Counted from the stretch's first letter, positions 36,383 through 45,396 are shown. The stretch: 64,000 nt of DNA from Bacillus sp. CH140a_4T (GCF_008923725.1 NZ_WBPF01000022.1:22390-86389), one strand, 5' to 3'. A program made the numbers and translations. The notes: generated by a model from the letters alone, not told the origin.

Positions 36383-36413
36383 ACGATAAAGTATGACGCA
36401 ACGTTAGAGTCAA
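36383..36413 (-). promoter_or_regulatory. MerR-type promoter of the tipA-like gene
   Basis: On the minus strand TTGACT (36413-36408) and TATCGT (36388-36383) are separated by 19 bases, the long spacer activated by MerR proteins. The spacer contains CTAACGTTGCGTCAT, an imperfect dyad of the TipAL/Mta type. Confidence 0.65.
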
Positions 36414-36501
36414 TAAGTACATTCATTTTTTGTTAAAAGTTTCATCTCCACTATATTTCATGCATAATAGATATGTACATATATTAGAAAGCGGTGAAAG
36501 T

Positions 36502-37275
36502 ATGGTTTCAAATACTGTAATTGCCAGCATCATATTTCAACTCGTTGTTTCGGTTCTGGTCCCAATTATTGTACTCGTTTATTTCCGTAAGAAATATAAT
36601 ATTAATTGGAAAATAGTTGGCGTTGGTGTCCTTATCTTTATCGGGTTTACCCAAATTCTCGAAACACCATTCCACCTATTTATGCGTGGTAATCCAGCAA
36701 TCGCTCCATTTTTAGAAAATCCGTTTGTCTTTGCAATTTATGGCGGACTAACTGCTGGTATTTTTGAAGAATTAGGACGCTTCGTTGCCTTCTTCTTCCT
36801 ACTAAAAAAATATCTAGAATATAAAGATGGCTTCGCTTATGGAATTGGTCATGGCGGGATTGAATCCATTTTAATTGGCGGATTCTCTGCATTGCAGACA
36901 CTTATATTCGCTAATGCTATTAACAATGGTAGCTTCGCTCAAATGGCAGAAAAACTACCACAATTAAATCTTGTAAAGGATATGTTAATAGAGCAACCTG
37001 CCTATTTATACTTATTTGGTAGCCTAGAAAGAATCATGGCATTAGTACTGCAAATTGCCTTTACGATGCTTGTCTTATACGCAGTAAAACAGAAGAAATA
37101 TATCTTCCTTGTTTACGCTATATTATTCCACGCATTTGTAGACTTTTTCGCGGCACTTTACCAAACACAAACAATCAACATCTTCGTTGCAGAAGGAATT
37201 ACCCTTCTCTTCACAATTGGTGCTGTCATTCTTATTCGTAAAATGAAAGAAAAATTAATGAGTGTGCCGGCGTAA
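36502..37275 (+). CDS. YhfC-family intramembrane protease-like protein
   Basis: A 257-residue protein with about eight membrane helices. GIFEELGRFVAFFFLL (about residue 90) and GHGGIESILIGG (about 118) are the glutamate and histidine motifs of the YhfC family, related to CPBP-type intramembrane metalloproteases, with a third at LFHAFVDFF. The substrate is unknown. GGTGAAAG precedes the chosen ATG. It is divergent from the MerR gene, but the MerR promoter faces away from it. Confidence 0.8.
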   Translation: MVSNTVIASIIFQLVVSVLVPIIVLVYFRKKYNINWKIVGVGVLIFIGFTQILETPFHLFMRGNPAIAPFLENPFVFAIYGGLTAGIFEELGRFVAFFFLLKKYLEYKDGFAYGIGHGGIESILIGGFSALQTLIFANAINNGSFAQMAEKLPQLNLVKDMLIEQPAYLYLFGSLERIMALVLQIAFTMLVLYAVKQKKYIFLVYAILFHAFVDFFAALYQTQTINIFVAEGITLLFTIGAVILIRKMKEKLMSVPA

Positions 37276-37304
37276 AAATAACCCACCAGTTGGTGGGTTA
37301 TTTT
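37275..37304. terminator. Bidirectional terminator
   Basis: Fourteen-base arms AAAATAACCCACCA and TGGTGGGTTATTTT with a GT centre lie between convergent genes, overlapping the stop at 37298. Confidence 0.85.
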
Positions 37305-37744
37305 TTATATGGATTGTCATAATGATGATAGCTTTTTCCTCCTTGCAGCTCCCTCTTTGTTTCTGCATCTATGACGATGTACTTATGAAGTTCGTCTACT
37401 TCATTTTGAGAAAAGGAAGCGAAAAAATAAACTTGACGATCAGGGTGAATAAAAAAATCTTGAAGCACCACTATACTCCGACAACCCACGGCTGTTTTTT
37501 GTCTGAAAGAAAATTCTTCATCGGACACTTCTTTAAATAAGATCTTTTTCCGAACACTATATGCTGCATTGTTGTATTCTTTATAAATTTTCTTATCTAA
37601 CTGTTCGTAAAACACATCCTCACTAACAAATGGCTTATTCCGATTACTTGGATACTCTAACTTTCGATTGGACTCTGCATACGTTGTGGACAAGTGTATC
37701 AAAAAACAAAGGCTGAATATAATACATACCATTTTTTTCATCAT
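37298..37744 (-). CDS. Secreted hypothetical protein
   Basis: A 148-residue unrecognised protein with a clear signal peptide (KKMVCIIFSLCFLIHLSTTYA, cleavage after the alanine). The mature ~125 residues have no known domain that I can see. The segment VVLQDFFIHPDRQVYFFASF suggests a beta-rich fold. GAGGTG precedes two adjacent ATGs. No neighbour indicates a role. Confidence 0.65.
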   Translation of the reverse strand: MMKKMVCIIFSLCFLIHLSTTYAESNRKLEYPSNRNKPFVSEDVFYEQLDKKIYKEYNNAAYSVRKKILFKEVSDEEFSFRQKTAVGCRSIVVLQDFFIHPDRQVYFFASFSQNEVDELHKYIVIDAETKRELQGGKSYHHYDNPYKK

Positions 37745-37874
37745 TACACCTCAAATATTCATTATCCACATTACTTTTCCACATATCTAAATCAATATGC
37801 CGTTTCCAATAAAAAGGAATTTTTTCCGCATTTGTCGAAGTATATAGCGTCAACTTGAAAGATGGGGATGAATT

Positions 37875-38429
37875 ATGAAGAAATTGATTGTAATACGACA
37901 TTGTTCAGCAACTGGACAAGAACGTAATGCCGAATTAACGATTGCAGGAAAAAATCAAGCAAACACTCTTGCTACATTCCTCTTAGAAAACCAACCACAA
38001 ATCGATTATATTATTTCAAGCCCATTTGTGCGGGCTATCGATTCTATTCGACCCTATGCGCTCCAAGCTAACTTGTCTATCCAAGAAGATGAACGATTAG
38101 CTGAACGTATATTAAGCGACGTTCCAATGGCCGATTGGATGCAAAAACTAGAATCTACTTTTACAAATATAGATATTGCCTTTTCAGGCGGAGAGTCAAC
38201 AAAACAAGCGACGGACCGTGCTATATCGCTTATCCAAGACGTTTTACAATTAAACCATACTACAACACTACTTGTTACACACGGCAACTTACTTACGCTC
38301 ATTTTAAAGCGCTTTGATCATACGATCGGCTTTAATGAATGGAGAGCTTTAACAAATCCTGATGTTTATGAAATTGTAATTGATGAACAATGTACCATAA
38401 AACGATTATGGGAAGCAGCGTCCAAGTAA
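37875..38429 (+). CDS. Histidine phosphatase-family protein
   Basis: A 184-residue phosphoglycerate-mutase-like phosphatase. The catalytic histidine is in VIRHCSATGQ near the N-terminus (RHC replaces the commoner RHG), with the second histidine in LLVTHGNLLTLIL near residue 140. IDYIISSPFVRAIDSI supplies the phosphate-pocket arginine. The substrate is unknown. It is followed after 74 bases by the YbaK-like gene. Confidence 0.87.
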   Translation: MKKLIVIRHCSATGQERNAELTIAGKNQANTLATFLLENQPQIDYIISSPFVRAIDSIRPYALQANLSIQEDERLAERILSDVPMADWMQKLESTFTNIDIAFSGGESTKQATDRAISLIQDVLQLNHTTTLLVTHGNLLTLILKRFDHTIGFNEWRALTNPDVYEIVIDEQCTIKRLWEAASK

Positions 38430-38503
38430 TATCTCTTTCCAACACATTCAGTTGACGCCACGAGAAGAAACTGTACTAACAATAGAAAGGGGTATCACTC
38501 CAT

Positions 38504-38986
38504 ATGTACGAAGATGTACTTGCTTTACTACATAAAACAAATGCTTCTTACGAAAAGTTTGAACACGAACCAGTACTCGATTATGAAACAGATCGTATCG
38601 TACGTGAAAGGCTTGGCTTACACGGCACTCCAAGTAAAAGCTTATTTTTAAAATCAAAGTCTGGAGATTATTACGTATTTTTCACGTTAGAAGGCACAAG
38701 ACTCAACCGGGGAGAAATGAAAGAAATAACTGGAGAACGCTTATCTCTCTGTTCTCCTGATGAAATGCGAGACAAAACTGGTTGTACGCCAGGATGTGTC
38801 GCTCCTTTCGGTTATTCACAACATATAACGATTATTGTGGATAGTGCTATATACGCTTACGATAAAATTTTAATTACACCTGGTGTACCTGAATTTACAA
38901 TTGAATTATCCACAGAGGAATTAAAGAAAATCTTATTAACATGCCCAAATACTGTTTTAGAATATAAACAAAAAGAGAGCCAATGA
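38504..38986 (+). CDS. YbaK/ProX-type aminoacyl-tRNA deacylase domain protein
   Basis: A 160-residue stand-alone editing domain. Conserved elements are KSLFLKSKSGDYYVFFTLEG with the lysine near residue 45, and TGCTPGCVAPFGY near residue 92 (usually GxxPGxVxPFG). The family hydrolyses mis-charged Ala- or Cys-tRNA(Pro) or related species in trans. AGAAAGGGG precedes the ATG. Which tRNA it edits cannot be told. Confidence 0.87.
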   Translation: MYEDVLALLHKTNASYEKFEHEPVLDYETDRIVRERLGLHGTPSKSLFLKSKSGDYYVFFTLEGTRLNRGEMKEITGERLSLCSPDEMRDKTGCTPGCVAPFGYSQHITIIVDSAIYAYDKILITPGVPEFTIELSTEELKKILLTCPNTVLEYKQKESQ

Positions 38987-39000
38987 TCGGCTCTCTTTTT
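38971..39000. terminator. Bidirectional terminator overlapping a stop codon
   Basis: AAAAGAGAGCC pairs with GGCTCTCTTTT around the TGA of the deacylase gene, ahead of convergent lipA. Confidence 0.85.
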
Positions 39001-39004
39001 GTTA

Positions 39005-39901
39005 TTATTTTGCTTCTGCTACTTTTTCTTTTGCAGAACGAACTTGCTCGTCCGCATGGTAAGAAGAACGCACAAGTGGGCCAGCTTCACAGTGGCTAAA
39101 GCCTTTGCTAAGTGCAATTTCTTTAAGCTCTGCAAATTCTGCTGGTGGGTAATATTTAAGAACTGGTAAATGCTTCTTAGATGGTTGTAGGTATTGCCCA
39201 AGAGTTAAAATATCCACATTGTTTGCACGTAAGTCATCCATTGCTTCAATTAAATCTTCTCTCGTTTCACCTAAGCCCACCATAATGCTCGATTTAGTTG
39301 GAATATCAGGCTGCATTTCTTTCGCTCGACGTAAAAACTCTAATGAACGTTCATATTTTGCTCTAGCGCGAACTCGGTTAGATAATCGACGTACTGTTTC
39401 AATGTTATGGTTTAAAATATCTGGCTTTGCATCCATTAACATTTTTAAGTTTTCTTCTACTCCACCCATATCAGATGGTAATACTTCAATTGACGTAAAT
39501 GGATTTTTACGACGAACAGCGCGTACTGTTTCAGCAAAAACAGCTGCTCCCCCGTCTTTTAAATCATCACGTGCAACCGCTGTTATAACAACGTGCTTTA
39601 AGCCCATTTGTACTACAGAATCTGCTACGCGTTCTGGCTCTTGTAAATCAAGCTCAGTTGGTAAGCCTGTTTTAACCGCACAGAAACGACAAGCACGTGT
39701 ACAAACCGCACCTAAGATCATAAATGTTGCTGTTTTCCTTACAGCCCAGCATTCATGAATATTCGGACATTTCGCTTCTTCACAAACCGTATGAAGATTC
39801 TTAGAACGCATCATTTTCTTTAAGCCTGTATAGTTTTCATTCGTGTTTAACTTAATTTTCAACCATTCGGGCTTGCGCTTATATTCTGTTTGTTTTGTCA
39901 T
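39005..39901 (-). CDS. lipA: Lipoyl synthase LipA
   Basis: A 298-residue radical-SAM enzyme that inserts two sulfurs into octanoyl groups on GcvH or E2 proteins. The auxiliary cluster motif is [12 protein letters not shown] near residue 40 and the radical-SAM motif CTRACRFC near residue 67. It needs two [4Fe-4S] clusters and so depends on the Suf machinery of this window. GGAG precedes the MTKQTEYK start. It corresponds to yutB in B. subtilis and is divergent from yunA. Confidence 0.96.
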   Translation of the reverse strand: MTKQTEYKRKPEWLKIKLNTNENYTGLKKMMRSKNLHTVCEEAKCPNIHECWAVRKTATFMILGAVCTRACRFCAVKTGLPTELDLQEPERVADSVVQMGLKHVVITAVARDDLKDGGAAVFAETVRAVRRKNPFTSIEVLPSDMGGVEENLKMLMDAKPDILNHNIETVRRLSNRVRARAKYERSLEFLRRAKEMQPDIPTKSSIMVGLGETREDLIEAMDDLRANNVDILTLGQYLQPSKKHLPVLKYYPPAEFAELKEIALSKGFSHCEAGPLVRSSYHADEQVRSAKEKVAEAK

Positions 39902-40090
39902 GGTTATCAACTCCGCACAATATGAAATAGTTTACCGTGTTCGCTTCTTTCAATGTAACATATCTATTCTAACGTATGAAAGCGATTTGCTCAAATGAAG
40001 ATTCTAAGATTTTTTCCAATCGTTCCCTATAATGAAATACTCCGTATATCCCACACTAAAAAGAGTGATGTTGTGAAAGGAGTCTATTTC

Positions 40091-41074
40091 ATGCTTCGAA
40101 AAATTTCTCTTTTGCTTTCGATTTGCTTTCTTCTCCACCAAAACATCGCTTACGGTGAAGATAATCAGCAAAGCATATACGAAAAGCGCATGGTACTATA
40201 TAAAGAAACCGAGCAGTCTTCCGGCATTCCGTGGTATTACTTAGCTGCAATGGATCAATATGAAAGAAATATACGGAGCGTAAGAAAAGATATTCCGAAA
40301 AAACCAGATGCCATCATTTCCCTTTATTTCAAACCAGAAATATGGGCTGGACCTGTTAATGGTAATGATACCCTTCCCCATACAATTTCTCTGTTTGGCG
40401 GAATGGGTTTAGATGGTGACAAAGATGGATTTGCAAATGCAAATAACGACCGTGATCTTTTGCATACAGCAGCAACGATTTTAAAGAAACAAGGAAAGTC
40501 AGAAGACCGTATTCACATTATGCTTTGGGAATATTATAGACGTGCCAAAACGGTTGATTTAATTACCGAATACGCCCGAATTTATAAACATTATGGACGT
40601 ATTAATTTAGAAGGAAATGCTTTTCCACTCCCTATTCGCAGTGATCATAGCTATCGTAGTACTTTCGGTGCTGGAAGAAGCTTTGGGGGAAGAAGAATTC
40701 ATGAAGGAACCGATATTTTTGCAGGCTATGGCGTACCAGTAAGGTCCACTTGCTATGGCATTATTGAAACAAAAGGCTGGAACCGTCTTGGCGGATGGCG
40801 CATCGGCATTCGTGACCTTCATAATAACTACCATTATTACGCTCATTTAGGCGGATTCTCAAAAGAAATACAGCTTGGACAAATTGTCGAGCCCGGAAAA
40901 GTAATCGGATTTGTTGGTAGCACCGGTTACGGCCCTCCCGGCACAGCTGGAAAATTCCCACCCCACCTACATTTCGGCATGTATAAAGACAATGGTTATA
41001 CAGAATGGGCTTTCGATCCATACATGCATTTAAGTCTTTGGGAGCGGAAAGAGCGCGCGAATACAAAACGATAA
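40091..41074 (+). CDS. yunA: M23 (LytM) peptidase-like protein YunA
   Basis: A 327-residue secreted protein with a signal peptide ending near HQNIAYG. Residues ~45-170 form a helical domain, and the C-terminal ~130 residues the LytM fold: GGRRIHEGTDIFAG supplies the first His and Asp of the zinc site, and PPHLHFGMY the HxH. It likely cleaves peptidoglycan cross-bridges, perhaps in sporulation given the yunA-yunB order. AAAGGAG precedes the chosen ATG. Confidence 0.88.
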   Translation: MLRKISLLLSICFLLHQNIAYGEDNQQSIYEKRMVLYKETEQSSGIPWYYLAAMDQYERNIRSVRKDIPKKPDAIISLYFKPEIWAGPVNGNDTLPHTISLFGGMGLDGDKDGFANANNDRDLLHTAATILKKQGKSEDRIHIMLWEYYRRAKTVDLITEYARIYKHYGRINLEGNAFPLPIRSDHSYRSTFGAGRSFGGRRIHEGTDIFAGYGVPVRSTCYGIIETKGWNRLGGWRIGIRDLHNNYHYYAHLGGFSKEIQLGQIVEPGKVIGFVGSTGYGPPGTAGKFPPHLHFGMYKDNGYTEWAFDPYMHLSLWERKERANTKR

Positions 41075-41100
41075 CCGTAGCATATTGCTACGGTTATTTT
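41072..41100. terminator. Bidirectional terminator
   Basis: TAACCGTAGCA and TGCTACGGTTA arms with a TAT loop, then TTTTTTA, between yunA and yunB. Confidence 0.85.
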
Positions 41101-41110
41101 TTATATTCGA

Positions 41111-41842
41111 CTAACTATCCGTTTTCTTTTTATCAGGTACAACAGCACTCCCGCTTCCATAATACGTAGGCACTTCCCCTTGAACAATCCGTGTTGCAAT
41201 CGGAACATCTTGTTTTACTTTTATTTCTTTCGTATGAAATGGAATAATCACTTGCAACGTGACTTCCATCTCCATAATAATTTGAATCGCTGTCGTATTG
41301 ATCCCGTGCGGTTCAATTTTTTGTTTAATACCCGTATTTACATGACCAATCGTCGTGAAATCAATCGGAATATCGGGCCCTATATTTCCAAGAAGCGCAT
41401 TATCCGTTACACGACCAAAAGGAACTGCCATCGTTGCCCCATTTTTTTCTGAAATACCTAGCCCCTTCAAATCACCTTGCTCTACTTGCTGTAAATATTT
41501 TTCTATGTATGTGGTCGTTGACGTTACGATTTCATTTACTTGCTTCGTATTTAAATTAATTGTGGATACTTTCCCGTTTTTATCATTTTGTACTTTCATT
41601 AATGAATCAACATCGAACCCTTCGTTAATTCTATCTTTTACCGCCTTCGTCATAACCGCTGTCGCCATTTTATGCGTCTCTACTTCCCCGTATTTAAGTA
41701 ATGTCGGCTGAATGCTTTTATTCACAATCCATAACCCTTGCACGAGTAATATGACAAAAAGAATAAACGACATAAGCAGTATGTACCGAAAGGAAATAGG
41801 CCCCCTTCGAAACCGCGAATTTTTCGAACGAAATATACTCAT
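41111..41842 (-). CDS. yunB: Sporulation protein YunB
   Basis: A 243-residue protein with a basic N-terminus and a single membrane helix (residues ~22-45), the rest extracytoplasmic. It matches YunB in length and location. YunB is required for efficient sporulation in B. subtilis; its molecular role is not settled. The stretch GRVTDNALLGNIGPDIPIDF in the middle is typical. The gene appears monocistronic. Confidence 0.88.
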   Translation of the reverse strand: MSIFRSKNSRFRRGPISFRYILLMSFILFVILLVQGLWIVNKSIQPTLLKYGEVETHKMATAVMTKAVKDRINEGFDVDSLMKVQNDKNGKVSTINLNTKQVNEIVTSTTTYIEKYLQQVEQGDLKGLGISEKNGATMAVPFGRVTDNALLGNIGPDIPIDFTTIGHVNTGIKQKIEPHGINTTAIQIIMEMEVTLQVIIPFHTKEIKVKQDVPIATRIVQGEVPTYYGSGSAVVPDKKKTDS

Positions 41843-41896
41843 AAAAAAACCTCCTTCTTATATCATTTCTATGCAAGAAGGAGGGACGATATATGC

Positions 41897-42199
41897 TTAT
41901 CTCATTTTTAATAACGCTTCTTTTCCGATTGTACCGGCCGTAATACCTAATGCTTCGGCTTCAATCGTTACTGATTCTAGCGGCGCTTCAAGAAGTTGTT
42001 CAATCGTTCTTACACCAACCGCACGGCCAGCAATAATTCCTCGATCACCTAACTTCTCATTTAAAAGACCTACATCTAATGCACCGCACATAATATATCC
42101 TTTATCGCTCATTACAGCTAGCAAATTCGTCTTTGGAAGTTTGACGCTAACCGCAATAAACGTATAATTATCAATTATAATGGGCTCCACATTAACCAT
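41897..42199 (-). CDS. yunC: YunC family protein (DUF1805)
   Basis: A 100-residue protein with the DUF1805 pattern: GYIMCGALDVGLLNEKL near residue 35 and RAVGVRTIEQLLEAPL near residue 60. Function is unknown. It lies between yunB and yunD as in B. subtilis, in the same direction as both. AGAGAGGAG precedes the ATG. Confidence 0.9.
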   Translation of the reverse strand: MVNVEPIIIDNYTFIAVSVKLPKTNLLAVMSDKGYIMCGALDVGLLNEKLGDRGIIAGRAVGVRTIEQLLEAPLESVTIEAEALGITAGTIGKEALLKMR

Positions 42200-42264
42200 A
42201 GTTCACACTCCTCTCTTTCTTATCTGTATGACAAGAGAAAAATGAGTGTTACAAGTTAACTAGC

Positions 42265-43680
42265 CTATAGTTTGACGGAAGATGTATGAGTTATCAACAC
42301 GTCTGTTAACACATCTCTGAGTAACTCTGGCATATAATATTGTTTGTCAGAAAGTGTGGATAGTTCTGGGTATAAGTACCCGAATGTAAACATATCAATC
42401 GTTCCTACTGTATATATACGATCTAATTCCAGCGATTCCCCGTTAATTAGTACATCTTCCAGTAAAATTTTATTCCCAGGAATCGTATCTGGAATGACTT
42501 CGATACCAGCGTAAATCATTTTCCCCATCACTTTCCCGCGAAATCCGAATCCTTTTACCTCAAGATTCTCCATATTCGGGCGATGCGCTTTCAAAATAAC
42601 TTCTCGTAACGTTTTTCCTGGTACTTTTAATAAACATGGATTAATTGGATGTGGACAAATTCTGTGAATATCTCCGCGCGTCACAACACCTTCCTCTAAC
42701 CCTTCAAGAAGTACACCCGCATTCACCATTCCAATCTCTGCACCGCACCACGTTTTCAGCGCATTTGCTAACATGTCCGAAAATGGTGTCTCATGAAACC
42801 AATCGACCGGTAATGAGTCCTTTAAATGAACGACAGGCTCTGCCATAATCTGTTTACTTTCTTCCTGCAGCATTTCAATTGTGGATAACGGTTTGCTATA
42901 AGCACCTAAACGTTCTGTCTTAATCGCCCTACCGTCCTTTTTCAATAACTTCTTCGTCTCTTTATCCACAGTAAGCTGAACGTGCCCAACGTAACGCCCC
43001 CACTTTTCACAACAACAAAGTAAAGTATTATTCATAAGAATGCCACGCTCAAATAAATGGTGCGTATGTGCACCTAAAATAACATCTATATCATAATGCT
43101 CTGCCATATACTCATCCATGCTTTTTCCAAGATGAGAAAGGACAACTGTAATATGAGCCTCATCTCGCACTTCTTCTAAAATAGACTCTAAATGGATAAG
43201 CGGATCTTCAATATGCCAATCGAGCATATGATAAAACTCTGGATAAGCTACCGTTAACCCGATAAAGGCAATCGTAATCCCATCTGTCGTTGTATGTAAT
43301 TTATAAGGCTTTGCCCACTCAGGACGTACACCTTCTTTTTCAAATAAATTTGCAACGAGCACCTCAAATCCAGCATCATCATATAGACGATTCAAATGCT
43401 CCTTCGCTAACGTAATTCCTTCATTATTTCCGATCGTTACATAATCATATAACGCCTCATTCAAAAGCTTCGTATTGCCAAGTCCATTCGTCGCTTCCGA
43501 AATACTATGAAAACGATCCACATGATCGCCGATATCAACCGTCAAAACGGTCTCTCCCGCTTCCTGTCTTCGCTTTTTCTCCCCTTGTACAAACCGAGAA
43601 ATTTGCGGCCAATTTTCAAAATGACTATGTATATCGTTTGTATGATAAAGGTGGATGATTGTTTCTTTATTTATATTCAG
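42265..43680 (-). CDS. yunD: YunD-like metallophosphatase/5'-nucleotidase, apparent CTG start
   Basis: The enzyme belongs to the UshA/YunD family: a metallophosphoesterase domain followed by a 5'-nucleotidase C domain. The metal-binding segment HTNDIHSHFE lies upstream of the first ordinary start codon (TTG at 43545), and GDHVD just after it. Reading upstream in frame gives ~45 conserved-looking residues from INKETIIHLYHTND until a stop, with no ATG, GTG or TTG before position 43545. A CTG at 43680-43678, eight bases after GAGGAGG, is the best start, giving 471 residues. NHExx and GAHTHH motifs complete the active site. Confidence 0.8.
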   Translation of the reverse strand: MNINKETIIHLYHTNDIHSHFENWPQISRFVQGEKKRRQEAGETVLTVDIGDHVDRFHSISEATNGLGNTKLLNEALYDYVTIGNNEGITLAKEHLNRLYDDAGFEVLVANLFEKEGVRPEWAKPYKLHTTTDGITIAFIGLTVAYPEFYHMLDWHIEDPLIHLESILEEVRDEAHITVVLSHLGKSMDEYMAEHYDIDVILGAHTHHLFERGILMNNTLLCCCEKWGRYVGHVQLTVDKETKKLLKKDGRAIKTERLGAYSKPLSTIEMLQEESKQIMAEPVVHLKDSLPVDWFHETPFSDMLANALKTWCGAEIGMVNAGVLLEGLEEGVVTRGDIHRICPHPINPCLLKVPGKTLREVILKAHRPNMENLEVKGFGFRGKVMGKMIYAGIEVIPDTIPGNKILLEDVLINGESLELDRIYTVGTIDMFTFGYLYPELSTLSDKQYYMPELLRDVLTDVLITHTSSVKL

Positions 43681-43858
43681 AGAAAAAACCTCCTCTCAGT
43701 TCCTTACTGCCATTTACGCTACACGTACGCAATAATCCTGTAAATACTTTTCGTCTTTTCTTGCTATTTTACATTGTACTCGCATTGTGAGAAAAAGCAA
43801 AAGATTGTCCTTTCCATATAAATTTTTCTGCATTATCATCTATATAGGAGGTGTTCTT

Positions 43859-44116
43859 ATTAAACTTTATAGCTTACTCTCACTCGTATTTGCACTAGCA
43901 GGAAGCATCTTATTTATCGCTTCCGTACTTTACTTACCTAATCTATATCTATTTATTAGCTTCCCTCTCGTTATTCTCGGCTTCATGTTTAGCATGATTG
44001 CAATATCTAAAAACGAAGCTAGCAAATTGAGATTTGCCGGTATCTTTATCTTACTTCTATTAATTCTCTTTGTATTAATAGGTATTCCTTTTATATTTGT
44101 TGGATTCGGATTTTAG
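43859..44116 (+). CDS. Small membrane protein, apparent ATT start
   Basis: An unrecognised hydrophobic protein with about three membrane helices and no soluble domain. A perfect AGGAGG (43846-43851) is followed after seven bases by an ATT codon beginning (I)KLYSLLSLVFALAG. The only conventional start in frame is a GTG at 43787, with no ribosome site and 24 extra basic residues. I therefore mark the ATT, giving 85 residues. It is divergent from yunD. Confidence 0.55.
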   Translation: MKLYSLLSLVFALAGSILFIASVLYLPNLYLFISFPLVILGFMFSMIAISKNEASKLRFAGIFILLLLILFVLIGIPFIFVGFGF

Positions 44117-44142
44117 AGCTAGTTATTGCTAGCTCTATTTTT
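44115..44142 (+). terminator. Terminator after the small membrane protein gene
   Basis: AGAGCTAG and CTAGCTCT arms with a 6-base loop, then ATTTTTA. Confidence 0.8.
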
Positions 44143-44178
44143 ATGCTGAAGGGGTATATGGTTCTCTCAGCTGTGTCA

Positions 44179-44244
44179 TAATTTGTTGATAAGTCGATAT
44201 CCCTTGTCGAATCATCGATATATTGAAATAATCGCTGATATATT
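44179..44244 (+). repeat. 66-bp direct repeat upstream of the PadR operon
   Basis: It matches 45428-45493 at 64 of 66 positions in the same orientation. The repeat contains CGATAT-type words spaced about 20 bases apart (CGATATCCC, CGATATATT, CTGATATATT). The two copies bracket the PadR/VanZ gene pair exactly. Confidence 0.85.
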
Positions 44245-44283
44245 TCAACGTATACTAGATGGGGTATCCCCTGCATATATACC

Positions 44284-44312
44284 TTGTAATGCGACATATG
44301 TCGTGTTACAAT
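44284..44312 (+). promoter_or_regulatory. PadR operon promoter with operator in the spacer
   Basis: TTGTAA (44284-44289), 17-base spacer and TACAAT (44307-44312). The spacer holds the perfect 12-bp palindrome CGACATATGTCG (44292-44303), a likely autorepression site for the PadR protein. Confidence 0.7.
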
Positions 44313-44338
44313 CTCTCCATAAGGTGGTGAACCATAAA

Positions 44339-44668
44339 ATGGATAAAGAGATATTAAAAGGAAGTATTGATATTTTACTTCTCTCCATCATTAAACAGCA
44401 CGATACGTACGGATATGAAATTATTCAAAAGCTAAAAGAAAACAGCAATGATTTATACACAATGAGCCAAGGTACACTCTACCCAGCACTCAAGCGCTTG
44501 GAACAAAAGGATTTAATCAATTCATACTGGGGGGAATCTGAAACTGGTATGAAACGAAAATTTTATTGCATTACTACGAGCGGAAAGAAAATTTTAGAAG
44601 AAAAACTAACAGCGTGGGATTCAGTTACAGCTCTTATTAAAACTTGTCAGAAAGGAGCTTTCAATTAA
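44339..44668 (+). CDS. PadR-family transcriptional regulator
   Basis: A 109-residue winged-helix regulator: GSIDILLLSIIKQHDTYGYEIIQKL, then MSQGTLYPALKRLEQKDLI and the wing GMKRKFYCIT. It lacks the C-terminal effector domain, so it is a PadR-s2 type. It starts at ATG 44339 after AAGGTGG; the frame is open upstream into the repeat. Its stop overlaps the next gene's ATG by one base (TAATG), so both are one unit, probably autoregulated. Confidence 0.9.
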   Translation: MDKEILKGSIDILLLSIIKQHDTYGYEIIQKLKENSNDLYTMSQGTLYPALKRLEQKDLINSYWGESETGMKRKFYCITTSGKKILEEKLTAWDSVTALIKTCQKGAFN

Positions 44669-45396
44669 TGACGATTGAAAAATACATAAAGAGTATTGTT
44701 CAAAAAACAAGCCTACCGCAATCTGATAAAGACGAACTATACTTCGAAATTTACGATCATCTTATAAGCTTAAAACAAGAATTTCTCGATCAAGGAAAAT
44801 CTGAAGAAGAAGCTACTACATTAGCCATTCAAAATTTTGGAGAAGCCTCTACTTTAGGAACTGAAATTGAAAAAGCGATGCAATCTTCCACGCAAAAATA
44901 TGTACAGTGGATTGGCTGGGGATTATTTTTATCGTATTCGTTTGTTTTATTATTTAAACTGCTGCTCGGGAGGCCAGCTGTTTACTTTGGTAATCTGAAG
45001 TACTTCTTTGAAACAGGTGACTGGCATTCTATACACGGTGGATTAATAAACTTAGTTCCTTTCAGAAGTACAATCCGCTATTTAACTGAATTTGATTCTT
45101 ATAATATAGACATCGTACTTATGAATACATTAGGAAACGTCATCATATTCATCCCATTCGGATTCCTACTACCTTTATTATTTAAACAAATTAACAATGT
45201 AAAAATGGTGTCCAAAATTTTCATTAAGTTTATTTTATTAATTGAATCGTTACAACTTCTTACTTTTACTGGTGTTTTCGATATTGATGACATCATATTG
45301 AATATGTTAGGTGCTTTAATTGGATATGCTTCTTTCATTGGGATGAAACATATTTGGGAGCGTATTAAATCTGTGGATAAGGTGGATACGATTTAG
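44668..45396 (+). CDS. HAAS/DUF1700-like plus VanZ-domain membrane protein
   Basis: A 242-residue protein. The N-terminal ~70 residues are a soluble helical module (LPQSDKDELYFEIYDHLISLKQEFLDQGKSEEEATTLA) typical of DUF1700/HAAS proteins co-encoded with PadR regulators. The C-terminal part has four helices with the VanZ pattern (NLVPFRSTIRYL, NTLGNVIIFIPFGFLLPLLF, DIDDIILNMLGALIGY). It is thus a PadR-partner fused to a VanZ-like domain. AAAGGAG precedes the ATG. The role is unknown; VanZ itself gives low teicoplanin resistance. Confidence 0.75.
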   Translation: MTIEKYIKSIVQKTSLPQSDKDELYFEIYDHLISLKQEFLDQGKSEEEATTLAIQNFGEASTLGTEIEKAMQSSTQKYVQWIGWGLFLSYSFVLLFKLLLGRPAVYFGNLKYFFETGDWHSIHGGLINLVPFRSTIRYLTEFDSYNIDIVLMNTLGNVIIFIPFGFLLPLLFKQINNVKMVSKIFIKFILLIESLQLLTFTGVFDIDDIILNMLGALIGYASFIGMKHIWERIKSVDKVDTI

